Positions 8,400-17,398 of a DNA stretch of 64,000 nt are shown one piece after another. A model generated the notes under the pieces. It saw only the letters and a list, made by a program, of their open reading frames with translations. It made no database searches and was not told the DNA's origin. The stretch is taken from NCBI GenBank assembly GCA_965656445.1, contig CBFHKO010000003.1:62001-126000 (forward strand), written 5' to 3'. Position numbers and translations under genes: made by a program. The number at the start of each line of letters is the position of its first letter. The stretch's first letter is position 1. Origin of the DNA: JAHEJA01 sp965656445 (GTDB lineage Bacteria; Pseudomonadota; Alphaproteobacteria; Rhodobacterales; Rhodobacteraceae).

Positions 8400-9221
8400 A
8401 TGTCAAATATTCTAATGGCTGGCAAACGTGGTCTTATTATGGGACTTGCCAATGATAAGTCGATTGCGTGGGGCATTGCCAAAGCATTAGGCGATGCCGG
8501 TGCAGAGATGGTGTTTTCCTATCAGGGTGAGGCGCTCAAGAAACGTGTGGCTCCTTTGGCTGAAAAAGTCGGCAGCGATTTCTTGGTGGAATGCGACGTT
8601 ACTGACATGGATAGTGTTGATGCCTTGTTCACGGCAATAGAAGAACGCTGGGGTCAGATTGATTTCGTCGTGCATGCTGTTGGTTTTTCAGAAAAATCTG
8701 AGTTGCGTGGACGCTATGTTGACACGTCGCGCGACAATTTTGCAATGACAATGGACATCTCGGTTTACTCCTTTACCGCTGTCGCAAATCGCGCAGAAAA
8801 GCTCATGAAAAATGGCGGCTCGATGCTGACCATGACCTATTATGGCGCAGAGCAAGTGATGCCACATTACAACGTCATGGGCGTTGCGAAAGCGGCTCTT
8901 GAGGCTTCGGTCAAATACTTGGCAGAAGATCTCGGTAAAGATAACATTCGCGTTAATGCGATTTCAGCAGGGCCAATAAAAACATTGGCAGCCTCAGGAA
9001 TCGGTGATTTCCGCTACATCTTGAAATGGAACGAATTGAACTCTCCTCTCCGTCGCAATGTCACGATTGATGAAGTTGGCAACACGGCGCTCTATCTCTT
9101 GTCTGATTTAGGATCGGGTATGACGGGTGAGAACCTGCATGTTGATGCGGGGTATCATGTTGTTGGGATGAAGGCTGTTGATGCGCCAGATATCGACGTG
9201 GTCACAGGAAGGAAAGATTAA
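8400..9221 (+). CDS. fabI: Enoyl-[acyl-carrier-protein] reductase (NADH)
   Basis: Reduces trans-2-enoyl-ACP in the last step of each fatty-acid elongation cycle. The 273-residue short-chain-dehydrogenase fold has GLANDKSIAWGIAK near the N-terminus (NAD binding typical of FabI) and the catalytic pair Tyr157-x6-Lys164. An in-frame ATG at 8382 exists, but the ATG at 8400 has GGTGGAG about 9 bases upstream and gives the usual MSN-type N-terminus. The stop codon overlaps the start of gpt by one base (TAATG), so the pair is translationally coupled. FabI is the target of triclosan-type inhibitors; nothing unusual is seen around the active site. Confidence 0.96.
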   Translation: MSNILMAGKRGLIMGLANDKSIAWGIAKALGDAGAEMVFSYQGEALKKRVAPLAEKVGSDFLVECDVTDMDSVDALFTAIEERWGQIDFVVHAVGFSEKSELRGRYVDTSRDNFAMTMDISVYSFTAVANRAEKLMKNGGSMLTMTYYGAEQVMPHYNVMGVAKAALEASVKYLAEDLGKDNIRVNAISAGPIKTLAASGIGDFRYILKWNELNSPLRRNVTIDEVGNTALYLLSDLGSGMTGENLHVDAGYHVVGMKAVDAPDIDVVTGRKD

Positions 9222-9724
9222 TGAGCGATCGTCTTCCACACGAAAAAGGATTTCACGTCAGCTGGGATCAATTGCACCGCGATGCACGTGCGCTGGCTTG
9301 GCGTCTCGATGGTCAAGGGCCTGATAATGGCGCATGGAAAGCTGTTGTCGCTATCACCCGTGGTGGCATGGCGCCTGCGATGATTGTTGCGCGTGAATTG
9401 GACATTCGCATGGTCGATACGATTTCCGTTAAATCCTACAACCACCAAAGCCAATCTGAACCTCAAGTTATCAAGTCCCCCGACATGTCTGTGATCGGCG
9501 ATGGCGAAGGTGTTTTGGTGATCGACGATTTGGTCGATACAGGAAAAACATTAGAAGTTGTGCGGGCCCATATGCCCAAAGCGCATGTTGCAACGGTCTA
9601 TGCCAAACCAATGGGTCGCCCGATGGTGAATAGCTTTATCACTGAGGTGAGCCAAGATACGTGGATCTTTTTCCCATGGGACATGGCATTGCAATATGTC
9701 GAGCCGTATCGCGGCAAGGATTAA
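9221..9724 (+). CDS. gpt: Xanthine(-guanine) phosphoribosyltransferase
   Basis: Purine salvage enzyme that joins xanthine or guanine to PRPP. The 167-residue type I phosphoribosyltransferase has the PRPP loop VLVIDDLVDTGKT around residues 95-107 and the AITRGGMAPAMI loop near residue 45. The segment WIFFPWDM near the C-terminus is typical of the Gpt subfamily rather than Apt or Hpt. It starts in a one-base overlap with the fabI stop codon and is followed closely by an aminotransferase gene, so fabI-gpt-aminotransferase form an operon. Confidence 0.92.
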   Translation: MSDRLPHEKGFHVSWDQLHRDARALAWRLDGQGPDNGAWKAVVAITRGGMAPAMIVARELDIRMVDTISVKSYNHQSQSEPQVIKSPDMSVIGDGEGVLVIDDLVDTGKTLEVVRAHMPKAHVATVYAKPMGRPMVNSFITEVSQDTWIFFPWDMALQYVEPYRGKD

Positions 9725-9725
9725 T

Positions 9726-10955
9726 GTGGCGGAGACTGCCACGCATACCACAGGCAAGGGCCGCACTGCATTAACGGCCCCTGCCCCTATCAAAGTCGCC
9801 AAAACATGGCTGGCTGAGATTTCACCAACCGACGATTTCCCTCTGATAGATGTCTCGCAAGCGGCCCCGACAGCGCCGCCACATCCCGATATGTTAGCTC
9901 ACATGGCCGATTTGGTCGCCAACAACCCAGTGGTTCATCAATATGGCGCGATTTTGGGATTGGACCGCCTGAGGGAGGCATTGGCGGATCACTGGTCTGA
10001 GGATTATGGCACGGCGGCTGTGTCTCATACCAACATCGCCATTACATCTGGATGTAATCAGGCCTTCTGTGCGGTCATCGCGGCCATTGCATCCAAAGGA
10101 GATGAAATCATCATCCCAAGCCCGTGGTATTTCAATCATAAAATGTGGCTGGATATGTCTGAAATCACGACAACGGCCTTGGTTTTGGATGAGGCTTTGA
10201 TCCCAGATGTCTCTGTAGCGGCTGGCATGATCACGCCGAAAACGCGCGCGATTTGTCTTGTCTCTCCGAACAATCCCACGGGGGTTGAATATCCTCGAGC
10301 CACGATTGACGCTTTTTATGAGCTGGCAAAATCGCATGGCATTAAATTAATTCTAGACGAAACCTACAAAGATTTCCGCTCCTACGATGCAGCGCCGCAT
10401 GACCTATTGCAGCAAGAGGACGTCTTTGACACAGTTATTCAGCTGTATTCCTTTTCCAAAGCTTACCGCCTTACCGGGCATCGCGTTGGGGCGATTATTG
10501 GACATCCGGACCTTTTAGCTGAGGTAGAAAAATTTTTAGACACAGTCACCATTTGCCCAACACTTCTTGGACAAGAGGCCGCTTTGTTCGGAGTGCAACA
10601 CCTCACCGATTGGGTCAATGAGGAACGCCTTGCAACGCTGAAAAAGCAAGCCCAGTTTCGAAGCCTCTTCGCCGCGCTTGAGCCGCAAGGGTGGTCTCTC
10701 TTGGGGTGCGGGGCATATTTTGCTTATGTGGCTTATTCCTATGACATGGATGCGCTGAGCTTTTGCAAGCACTTGGTGCATGACCAACATATTCTTGCGC
10801 TGCCTTGTGATATGTTTTTGCCGCCGGACCAACAAGGAACAGAACGGCATCTGCGCATTGCATTCGCCAATATTGATGAAAAACAGATGCAAATATTGAT
10901 AGAAAGGCTGACAAATCTGCCCTATCGTCTTGCTCCTATCGAAAAGGGCGCGTAG
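9726..10955 (+). CDS. Class I/II pyridoxal-phosphate aminotransferase
   Basis: A fold-type I aminotransferase of about 409 residues. Motifs seen: SGCNQAF after the first third, SPNNPTGVEYP (binding around the substrate carboxylate), LDETYKDF (the Asp that holds the PLP ring nitrogen) and YSFSKAYRLTGHRVG (the Lys that forms the Schiff base). The amino-acid specificity cannot be read from the sequence; aspartate- or aromatic-type family members look like this. An ATG 30 bases upstream (9696) lies inside gpt without a ribosome site. The GTG at 9726 has AAGGA at good spacing just after the gpt stop and is preferred. Confidence 0.85.
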   Translation: MAETATHTTGKGRTALTAPAPIKVAKTWLAEISPTDDFPLIDVSQAAPTAPPHPDMLAHMADLVANNPVVHQYGAILGLDRLREALADHWSEDYGTAAVSHTNIAITSGCNQAFCAVIAAIASKGDEIIIPSPWYFNHKMWLDMSEITTTALVLDEALIPDVSVAAGMITPKTRAICLVSPNNPTGVEYPRATIDAFYELAKSHGIKLILDETYKDFRSYDAAPHDLLQQEDVFDTVIQLYSFSKAYRLTGHRVGAIIGHPDLLAEVEKFLDTVTICPTLLGQEAALFGVQHLTDWVNEERLATLKKQAQFRSLFAALEPQGWSLLGCGAYFAYVAYSYDMDALSFCKHLVHDQHILALPCDMFLPPDQQGTERHLRIAFANIDEKQMQILIERLTNLPYRLAPIEKGA

Positions 10956-10992
10956 ATATTCGGGAAAATAAACTCTGATGGGTGAGGTTCGA

Positions 10993-12831
10993 ATGGCAAC
11001 GCGCGGAAATTCAATTTCTAAATTCTTTGTATGGACGCTTTTGGCGTTGTTGGTTGTGGGTCTCGCTGGGTTTGGGGCGACGGGCCTCTCTGGTAATATT
11101 CAAAACGTTGGCAAGGTTGGGACACAGTCCATTTCCGTCAATGAATATGCGCGTGCCTTGCAAAACGAAATTGACGCCTCCTCACAACAATTTGGTCAGC
11201 GCCTAACATTCCAACAGGCACAAGCCTTTGGATTAGATCAACGTGTTCTTAGCCGTTTGGTCATGGAAAAGGCGCTCGATCACGAGGCTGCTGAAATTGA
11301 GCTTTCGGTCGGTGATAATGAAGTGGCAAAGCGTCTGGTTGATATTGGCGCCTTTAGCAACATCAGTGGTGAATTTGATCGCGAGACCTATCGCTTTGCT
11401 CTCGAAAATGCGGGCCTGAGCGAAGAAGAATTCGAAGAGCAGATCCGCGCAGAAGCCGCGCGTACATTGCTTCAGGCAAGTGTTCTGGCTGGCATTGCAA
11501 GTAATGACGCTTATGTCGATGCGGTTGTGTCGTTTTTATTAGAAGAGCGCAGCTTTCGCGTTATGACACTCGACGCCTCACATCTTGATACGCCCATAGC
11601 CCCCGCGACAGAGGGCGAGCTTAACGGCTTTTATGAAGAGCGCATTGCCGACTACACCCTTCCAGAGAGCAAGCGCATTACCTACACAAAGCTAACGCCT
11701 GATATGATGATTGATAGCATTGATGTTGAGGAATCTGCGGTTCGCGAACTTTATGACTCGCGCGCTCAAGATTATAATCGTCCTGAAAAGCGTCTTGTTG
11801 AACGGTTGCCCTTCTTGGATGACGCGGCTGCCGCTGCGGCCTTGGCTGAAATCACGTCCGGCGAACAAACGTTTGACGCTATTGTTGAAACGCGCGGCCT
11901 TGCCTTGGCTGATATTGATCTTGGGGATGTCTCTTTGGCTGATCTTGGTACAGCAGGTGATGCGGTTTTCGCGGCTGAGCTCGGGGGTGTTGTTGGCCCT
12001 CTGCAAACCGATCTTGGTCCAGCCCTCTTTCGCGTGAATGCGATCCTGTCCGCAGAGAGCACACCATTTGAAGACGTCTCTCGTGACTTGCGCGATGAAT
12101 TGGCGCTTGAACGCGCGCGGCGCCAAATTGAATCCCAAAGCATGGATGTCGATGATCTCTTGGCCGCAGGCGCAACATTAGAAGAGCTCGTCAGCGAAAC
12201 AGAGATGACGCTTGGCACGATTGATTATTTTGCCGGTGTTGATGGTGATATCGCTGGATATGCAGGGTTCCAAGACGAAGCTGCCCAACTCACTGAGGGT
12301 GATTTCCCACAGGTGATGCAGCTGGAAGATGGCGGTATTTTCGCGATGCGCTTGGACGAAATAATCGATCCGCGTCCACAGCCATTGGCTGAGGTGCGCG
12401 ATGCGGTTGAGGCACAATGGTTAGAGCAAACAACTCTAGACGCGCTCAAGGAACAAGCGGCCCTCATCACTGGTGCAAGTTTTGATTTGGCGGAGACCGC
12501 TTCGCAAATTCAGACCTTTGAAAATATGACACGGGGCGATTTTCTTGATGATCTACCGCCTGCAGTTTTGGCCAAAGTCTTTGATCTCACTGAGGCTGAC
12601 ACAGCATTGATCGAAGGAATTGAAGCCGTTCATGTAGTCCTTTTGGATGCGATCGAAGATGGGCAATCCGACACATCTGACGCCGCTGCAATCCGCGCGC
12701 AAATCGAAAATCAGCTTGCCTCTAGCTTGTCCCAAGATGTCTTTGATGCCTATGCGATGCAAATTCGTCAACGTGTTGGCATTGAACTTGATCAAGCCGC
12801 GCTCAACGCCGTGCATGCTAACTTTCAGTAA
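10993..12831 (+). CDS. PpiD-like membrane-anchored periplasmic chaperone (SurA-N/rotamase)
   Basis: A 612-residue envelope-folding factor. One N-terminal membrane anchor (about residues 10-32, LLVVGLAGFGATGL) precedes a SurA-N-type domain with the pattern VGTQSISVNEYARALQ, then a long helical region and a divergent parvulin-like segment around residues 260-360. The layout is that of PpiD, which sits at the Sec translocon exit, although the rotamase part is poorly conserved and may be inactive. An upstream in-frame ATG (10978) exists, but GGTGAGG precedes the ATG at 10993. It is followed 8 bases later by trpE, so trpE is probably transcribed with it. This linkage has no obvious functional reason. 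Confidence 0.85.
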   Translation: MATRGNSISKFFVWTLLALLVVGLAGFGATGLSGNIQNVGKVGTQSISVNEYARALQNEIDASSQQFGQRLTFQQAQAFGLDQRVLSRLVMEKALDHEAAEIELSVGDNEVAKRLVDIGAFSNISGEFDRETYRFALENAGLSEEEFEEQIRAEAARTLLQASVLAGIASNDAYVDAVVSFLLEERSFRVMTLDASHLDTPIAPATEGELNGFYEERIADYTLPESKRITYTKLTPDMMIDSIDVEESAVRELYDSRAQDYNRPEKRLVERLPFLDDAAAAAALAEITSGEQTFDAIVETRGLALADIDLGDVSLADLGTAGDAVFAAELGGVVGPLQTDLGPALFRVNAILSAESTPFEDVSRDLRDELALERARRQIESQSMDVDDLLAAGATLEELVSETEMTLGTIDYFAGVDGDIAGYAGFQDEAAQLTEGDFPQVMQLEDGGIFAMRLDEIIDPRPQPLAEVRDAVEAQWLEQTTLDALKEQAALITGASFDLAETASQIQTFENMTRGDFLDDLPPAVLAKVFDLTEADTALIEGIEAVHVVLLDAIEDGQSDTSDAAAIRAQIENQLASSLSQDVFDAYAMQIRQRVGIELDQAALNAVHANFQ

Positions 12832-12839
12832 GGACCGCT

Positions 12840-14348
12840 ATGTCACTTCTTCCTGACTATTCTGATTTCGAAGCGGGCTATGCCGCAGGTAAAAATCAGG
12901 TCATTTACACGCGCTTAGCGGCCGATTTGGACACACCTGTGTCCTTGATGTTGAAACTTGGCAGCGCGGCTAAGGACAGCTTTGTTCTAGAATCCGTAAC
13001 GGGCGGTGATACCCGTGGGCGCTACTCCATTGTCGGCATGAAGCCTGATTTGATTTGGAAATGTCACGGTGCGGACTCCTTTATCAACCGCTCCGCGCGC
13101 TTTGACGAAGAGGCCTTTGTTCCCTGTGATGAGGACCCTCTCACAGCCTTTCGCACGCTTTTAGATCAAAGCAAAATTGACCTTCCTGCTGACCTGCCGA
13201 AATCTGCCGCGGGTCTCTTTGGCTACCTTGGCTATGATATGATCCGCTTGGTGGAACATTTGCCGAATGTGAACCCAGATCCCCTTGGACTTCCCGATGC
13301 GCAATTTGTGCGTCCCTCGGTGATTGCTGTTTTGGATGCGGTCAAAGGCGATGTGACCTTGGTTTCCCCAATTTGGCACAACTCTGACATCTCTGCGCGT
13401 GCGGCCTATGCACAGGCGGCTGAGCGGTTATCTGATGCGATGCGTGATCTGGATCGGCCCGTTCCTGAAACGCGCAATCTGGGTCAAAGCCTTGAGGCAG
13501 GTGCGCCTGTGTCAAACTTTGCCAAGGACGCCTATTTGGGCGCGGTTGAAAAAGCCAAGGATTACATTCGCGCCGGTGATATTTTTCAGGTTGTTCCATC
13601 GCAAAGGTGGACGCAGGATTTTCCACATCCACCCTTTGCTTTGTATCGCTCATTGCGACGCACGAACCCCTCGCCGTTCATGTTCTTCTTCAATTTTGGC
13701 GAATTCCAAGTCATTGGTGCAAGCCCTGAAATTTTGGTGCGCGTCTTTGACAAAGAAGTCACCATTCGCCCAATCGCAGGCACGCGTCCACGTGGGGCCA
13801 CAGTCGCAGAAGACAATGCATTAGAAGCCGATCTTCTAGCTGACAAAAAGGAATTGGCAGAGCATTTGATGTTGCTGGATCTTGGTCGCAATGATGTCGG
13901 TCGTGTCGCCAAAGTCGGCACTGTCACACCGACAGAACAATTCATTATCGAACGCTATAGCCACGTGATGCATATCGTCTCGAACGTCGTTGGGGAACTC
14001 AATGATGATCAAGACGCGCTCAGTGCGTTTTTCGCCGGCATGCCAGCAGGAACAGTATCCGGAGCCCCAAAGGTTCGCGCAATGGAAATCATTGATGAAC
14101 TAGAGCCCGAAAAACGCGGCGTCTATGGTGGCGGCGTTGGCTATTTCAGCGCGGGTAGCGATATGGATATGTGCATCGCACTCCGCACAGCCATTGTCAA
14201 AGACAGCAAGCTCTACATCCAAGCAGGCGGCGGCGTAGTCTACGACAGCGATCCAGAGGCGGAATATCAAGAGACCGTTCACAAATCGAACGCAATCCGT
14301 CGCGCAGCTGCGGATGCGGCGATGTTTGCCGAAAAATCTGGAAACTAA
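12840..14348 (+). CDS. trpE: Anthranilate synthase component I
   Basis: Converts chorismate and ammonia (from TrpG) to anthranilate, the committed step of tryptophan synthesis. The 502-residue protein has the N-terminal feedback motif LESV (about residue 49) where tryptophan binds in the family, and the C-terminal catalytic half with PSPFMFFF, GASPEILV, RPIAGTRPRG, DLGRNDVGR and GTVSGAPKVRAMEII. AAGGA precedes the ATG. The gene is separated from trpGDC by a convergent deacetylase gene with zero intergenic bases. No leader peptide or attenuator is visible upstream, so control would be through feedback inhibition or the promoter before the PpiD-like gene. Confidence 0.97.
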   Translation: MSLLPDYSDFEAGYAAGKNQVIYTRLAADLDTPVSLMLKLGSAAKDSFVLESVTGGDTRGRYSIVGMKPDLIWKCHGADSFINRSARFDEEAFVPCDEDPLTAFRTLLDQSKIDLPADLPKSAAGLFGYLGYDMIRLVEHLPNVNPDPLGLPDAQFVRPSVIAVLDAVKGDVTLVSPIWHNSDISARAAYAQAAERLSDAMRDLDRPVPETRNLGQSLEAGAPVSNFAKDAYLGAVEKAKDYIRAGDIFQVVPSQRWTQDFPHPPFALYRSLRRTNPSPFMFFFNFGEFQVIGASPEILVRVFDKEVTIRPIAGTRPRGATVAEDNALEADLLADKKELAEHLMLLDLGRNDVGRVAKVGTVTPTEQFIIERYSHVMHIVSNVVGELNDDQDALSAFFAGMPAGTVSGAPKVRAMEIIDELEPEKRGVYGGGVGYFSAGSDMDMCIALRTAIVKDSKLYIQAGGGVVYDSDPEAEYQETVHKSNAIRRAAADAAMFAEKSGN

Positions 14349-14366
14349 TTAGTTTTCCAGATTTTT
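14332..14366. terminator. Bidirectional terminator formed by two overlapping 3' coding ends
   Basis: A 13-bp stem (14332-14344 with 14354-14366) is flanked by A5 and T5, so it reads as a terminator in both directions. It includes the last codons and stop codons of both trpE and the convergent deacetylase gene, which abut at 14348/14349. Confidence 0.8.
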
Positions 14367-15671
14367 CATGACTTGCGACAAGGGAACAATCGCCACTGTT
14401 TTCGCCCGATCCTGCAGGGCCCATAACAACAAAGCTGACAAGGTTTCAGGACGCAAGCGTGCGGTCAAAACAATATTGCGCTCTTGCTTCGCTCTAAAGG
14501 CGGCGCCATCCAAAAAGCGGCGGATCGTCCGTTCATCTTGATTGTTTGCATCTAAATCCCGATAGATCGTGATGGCTGGTACGCCTTCTTTTGTCGCACC
14601 CGTGACACCAGAATTCAGACCCTTTTCGATATAGACAAGCCCGTGTCCCGTCTCTTTGGCAAAACCGGCCACTTGCGCCGTCGCCTCGCGCGTCACTTGC
14701 AAAGCACCCTCACCTTTTTCGATGAACGCAAGGGACTTGGGCACCATAGCCACACTGGCGGCTAATGTGGTTTCCACGTCCTGACCGCGTGCCTCCTCAG
14801 GAAGGCTGACCAATGCAGCGACTTCATAGCCTGCGTCGTAATATTTGCTTTGCGCGTCCGCGGCCCCATCCCACTCAGCATCAACAGCAAAGCTCACGGG
14901 AAATGGGAGGCTTTCAAGGGCGGCGATATCCAGAACATAGGAGCCATCATCTATAAAGACCACCGAAAAGAGAGGTTCGCCATTGGTCTCAACAGGCTCC
15001 ATCTTAAAGGCCTCTAAAGCCGGAAGATCAGGTGTGACCTCCTCAGGCTCTGCAACAACTGGCTCAGGCGTTGGCTCAGTTGGAGCAGTTTGCCCAATCG
15101 TTGGCAAGCTGGGTGGCGTTTCTGGTTCTTCGGGAACAGAAATCTCGGCTGTTTCGGTAGCTTGATTATCGACAGGCGCCTCATCCATCTCGGGAAGGAT
15201 GGGCTGCGCGGGATCTTGAGACAGACCAACGATAGCTTCTCGTGTTGGGGCTTGGGGTTGTTCCATTTGAACATTCGGCAAAACAGGTGCGCTTTCACTG
15301 GCGCTTGGCGCAACAAGGGTCGGATCCGCCGACATCGGCGCGTCGCCCTCGCTCATAACGCTTGGCATGCTAACATCTGGAGCTTGCGCTGTTTGCGTAG
15401 TGCTATCTGCTAGCGTCATCGTTTCAGGCTGTGGCGCTGACACTGAAGGCGCGCTTGGACGCTCTGGGGCTTCAATTGTTGGCGTCACAGTTGGAACAGT
15501 ATCCACTCTTGCGCCATTGAACCCCGATCCAGCAGGAACATCAACGGGCTCTGCTGTTGGAAGAGCAGATTTGCTCAACCCAACATAAAGCGATCCGCCC
15601 GCCGCGATTGCAGAGCCAACAACAACGCCCCAAACTGTACCTGTCAAAAACCCACGTGCCACGCTCAACAT
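14349..15671 (-). CDS. Divergent polysaccharide deacetylase family protein (YibQ-like)
   Basis: A 440-residue envelope protein in three parts: an N-terminal membrane anchor (about residues 8-33), a long Pro/Glu/Ala-rich linker (about 35-210) probably spanning the periplasm, and a C-terminal divergent polysaccharide deacetylase (YibQ) domain from FSVVFIDDGSYVLD onward. The family looks like the NodB fold but often lacks the metal-binding residues; I cannot pick out a full Asp-His-His set here, so catalysis is doubtful. Relatives are often near cell-division or peptidoglycan genes. The ATG has GAGGA too close, and a GTG three codons later would be better spaced. It lies antiparallel between trpE and trpG, splitting the trp genes. 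Confidence 0.8.
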   Translation of the reverse strand: MLSVARGFLTGTVWGVVVGSAIAAGGSLYVGLSKSALPTAEPVDVPAGSGFNGARVDTVPTVTPTIEAPERPSAPSVSAPQPETMTLADSTTQTAQAPDVSMPSVMSEGDAPMSADPTLVAPSASESAPVLPNVQMEQPQAPTREAIVGLSQDPAQPILPEMDEAPVDNQATETAEISVPEEPETPPSLPTIGQTAPTEPTPEPVVAEPEEVTPDLPALEAFKMEPVETNGEPLFSVVFIDDGSYVLDIAALESLPFPVSFAVDAEWDGAADAQSKYYDAGYEVAALVSLPEEARGQDVETTLAASVAMVPKSLAFIEKGEGALQVTREATAQVAGFAKETGHGLVYIEKGLNSGVTGATKEGVPAITIYRDLDANNQDERTIRRFLDGAAFRAKQERNIVLTARLRPETLSALLLWALQDRAKTVAIVPLSQVMKNLEN

Positions 15672-15758
15672 TCCTCGATCATGTTTTTTCCTGACAAACG
15701 CGCATGGCCCCTTGACCCTGTGCGCGATCCCTGAACATGTATAACGCGACCTTCACTG

Positions 15759-15774
15759 TCAGGACCAGTCCTGA
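15759..15774. repeat. Perfect palindrome upstream of trpG
   Basis: TCAGGAC and GTCCTGA flank a 2-base centre, 27 bases before the trpG start. A TATAAC -10-like hexamer lies at 15740-15745, so the palindrome would be near the transcription start of trpGDC. It could be an operator for a dimeric repressor. No regulator is known to me for this sequence. Confidence 0.4.
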
Positions 15775-15800
15775 TTACATGTGACAAGAAAGAAAGACAA

Positions 15801-16382
15801 ATGCTGTTACTGATAGATAACTATGATAGCTTTACCTATAACCTCGTTCACTATTTAGGCGAGCTGGGAACGGATATTGTGGTCAAACGCAATGATGCCA
15901 TTGATGTCCAAGAGGCCATGGCAATGAAGCCTGAGGGTATTTTGTTATCACCTGGTCCTTGTGATCCGGATCAAGCGGGAATTTGCCTTGCTTTGACCGC
16001 GGCTGCAGCTGAAACACGCACGCCTTTGATTGGTGTTTGTCTCGGGCATCAAACCATTGGACAAGCTTTTGGCGGTCGTGTCGTGCGTTGTCATGAAATC
16101 GTGCATGGTAAAATGGGAACAATGCATCACAATAATAAAGGCCTTTTCAAGAGCTTACCGACCCCTTTTGAAGCAACACGTTATCATTCGCTTGTTGTGG
16201 ATCGCGACACGCTTCCAGAGTGTTTAGAAGTGACCGCATGGTTGGATGACGGAACCATCATGGGATTACAACACAAAGAGCTTCCCATTCAGGGAGTGCA
16301 ATTCCACCCTGAATCTATTGCTTCTGAACATGGGCATGCCTTGTTGCAAAATTTCGTAGATATAATGAAGGTGCCCGCATGA
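15801..16382 (+). CDS. trpG: Anthranilate synthase component II (glutamine amidotransferase)
   Basis: Supplies ammonia from glutamine to TrpE. The 193-residue class I amidotransferase has LLIDNYDSFTYN at the N-terminus, the nucleophile Cys80 in GVCLGHQ and the His-x-Glu of QFHPES near residue 171. The oxyanion-loop region LSPGPCDP is present. The stop overlaps the trpD start (ATGA), which starts a tightly coupled series trpG-trpD-trpC-moaC-moeA. It may also serve folate synthesis if no separate pabA exists; the sequence cannot decide this. Confidence 0.96.
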   Translation: MLLLIDNYDSFTYNLVHYLGELGTDIVVKRNDAIDVQEAMAMKPEGILLSPGPCDPDQAGICLALTAAAAETRTPLIGVCLGHQTIGQAFGGRVVRCHEIVHGKMGTMHHNNKGLFKSLPTPFEATRYHSLVVDRDTLPECLEVTAWLDDGTIMGLQHKELPIQGVQFHPESIASEHGHALLQNFVDIMKVPA

Positions 16383-17398
16383 GTGATGCAATGAAACCCC
16401 TTATTTACGCGGCCTCAGAAGGCCCGCTTAGCCGCTCTCAAGCAGAAGAGGCCTTTGAATTGTTGTTCGAAGGTCAGGCCACCGCGTCGCAAATTGGTGG
16501 ATTACTGATGGCGATGCGCGCCCGCGGAGAATCTGTTGCGGAATATTCCGCAGCGGCGGCAGTTATGCGGTCAAAATGCGTCCCCGTTTCGGCACCCTCT
16601 GAAGCTATGGATATTGTTGGCACAGGCGGCGATGGTGTCGGGACATTGAACATTTCAACAGCAACCGCCTTTGTCGTTGCGGGCGCAGGTGTTCCCGTGG
16701 CCAAACATGGCAATCGCAACCTTTCGTCCAAATCTGGCGCTGCTGATGCGCTGGGTCTTATGGGGATCAATGTTATGGTCGGCTCTGATGTGGTCGAGCG
16801 GGGGATTAAGGAGGCTGGCATTGGATTCATGATGGCCCCGATGCATCATCCTGCGATCAAACACGTGATGCCAACACGTCAGGAATTAGGATGCAAAACG
16901 ATCTTTAACATATTGGGGCCATTGACAAATCCTGCAGCTGTGAAACGTCAATTAACCGGCGCCTTTGCCCCAGATTTGATCCACCCAATGGCGGAAACAC
17001 TACAAACCTTGGGATCCGAGAAAGCATGGCTTGTGCATGGGTCTGATGGATCAGACGAAATCACGATCACTGGCCCAACAGCCGTTGCAGCCATTGCTGA
17101 TAACAAAATCACCTCAATGGAAATCCACCCAGAGGATGCAGGACTACCTGTGCATCCATTGGCGGACATCTTGGGCGATACGCCTGAGGTAAATACCAAA
17201 GCTTTGATGGCGCTTATGAATGGCGAACTTGGCGCCTATCGCGATGCGGTCTTGTTGAACGCCGCCGCCGCCTTGGTGATCGCGGACAAAGCAGATACCT
17301 TAAAAACAGGTGTCGAGATGGCGCGTGACAGCATTGATAGCGGCCGCGCCCTCACATCAATCACGACACTTGCACGCATTACTTCGGAGGCCGCATGA
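16379..17398 (+). CDS. trpD: Anthranilate phosphoribosyltransferase
   Basis: Transfers phosphoribose from PRPP to anthranilate, the second step of tryptophan synthesis. The 339-residue type III phosphoribosyltransferase has an N-terminal helical domain, then DIVGTGGDGVGTLNIST (PRPP loop), KHGNRNLSSKSG, and the substrate segment with two histidines APMHHPAIKHV. Coupled by four-base ATGA overlaps to trpG before and trpC after it. Confidence 0.97.
   Translation: MSDAMKPLIYAASEGPLSRSQAEEAFELLFEGQATASQIGGLLMAMRARGESVAEYSAAAAVMRSKCVPVSAPSEAMDIVGTGGDGVGTLNISTATAFVVAGAGVPVAKHGNRNLSSKSGAADALGLMGINVMVGSDVVERGIKEAGIGFMMAPMHHPAIKHVMPTRQELGCKTIFNILGPLTNPAAVKRQLTGAFAPDLIHPMAETLQTLGSEKAWLVHGSDGSDEITITGPTAVAAIADNKITSMEIHPEDAGLPVHPLADILGDTPEVNTKALMALMNGELGAYRDAVLLNAAAALVIADKADTLKTGVEMARDSIDSGRALTSITTLARITSEAA

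Noticed and set aside
12780..12840. trp attenuator or leader peptide before trpE
   Set aside because: Only eight bases separate the upstream gene from trpE; there is no Trp-codon-rich leader.
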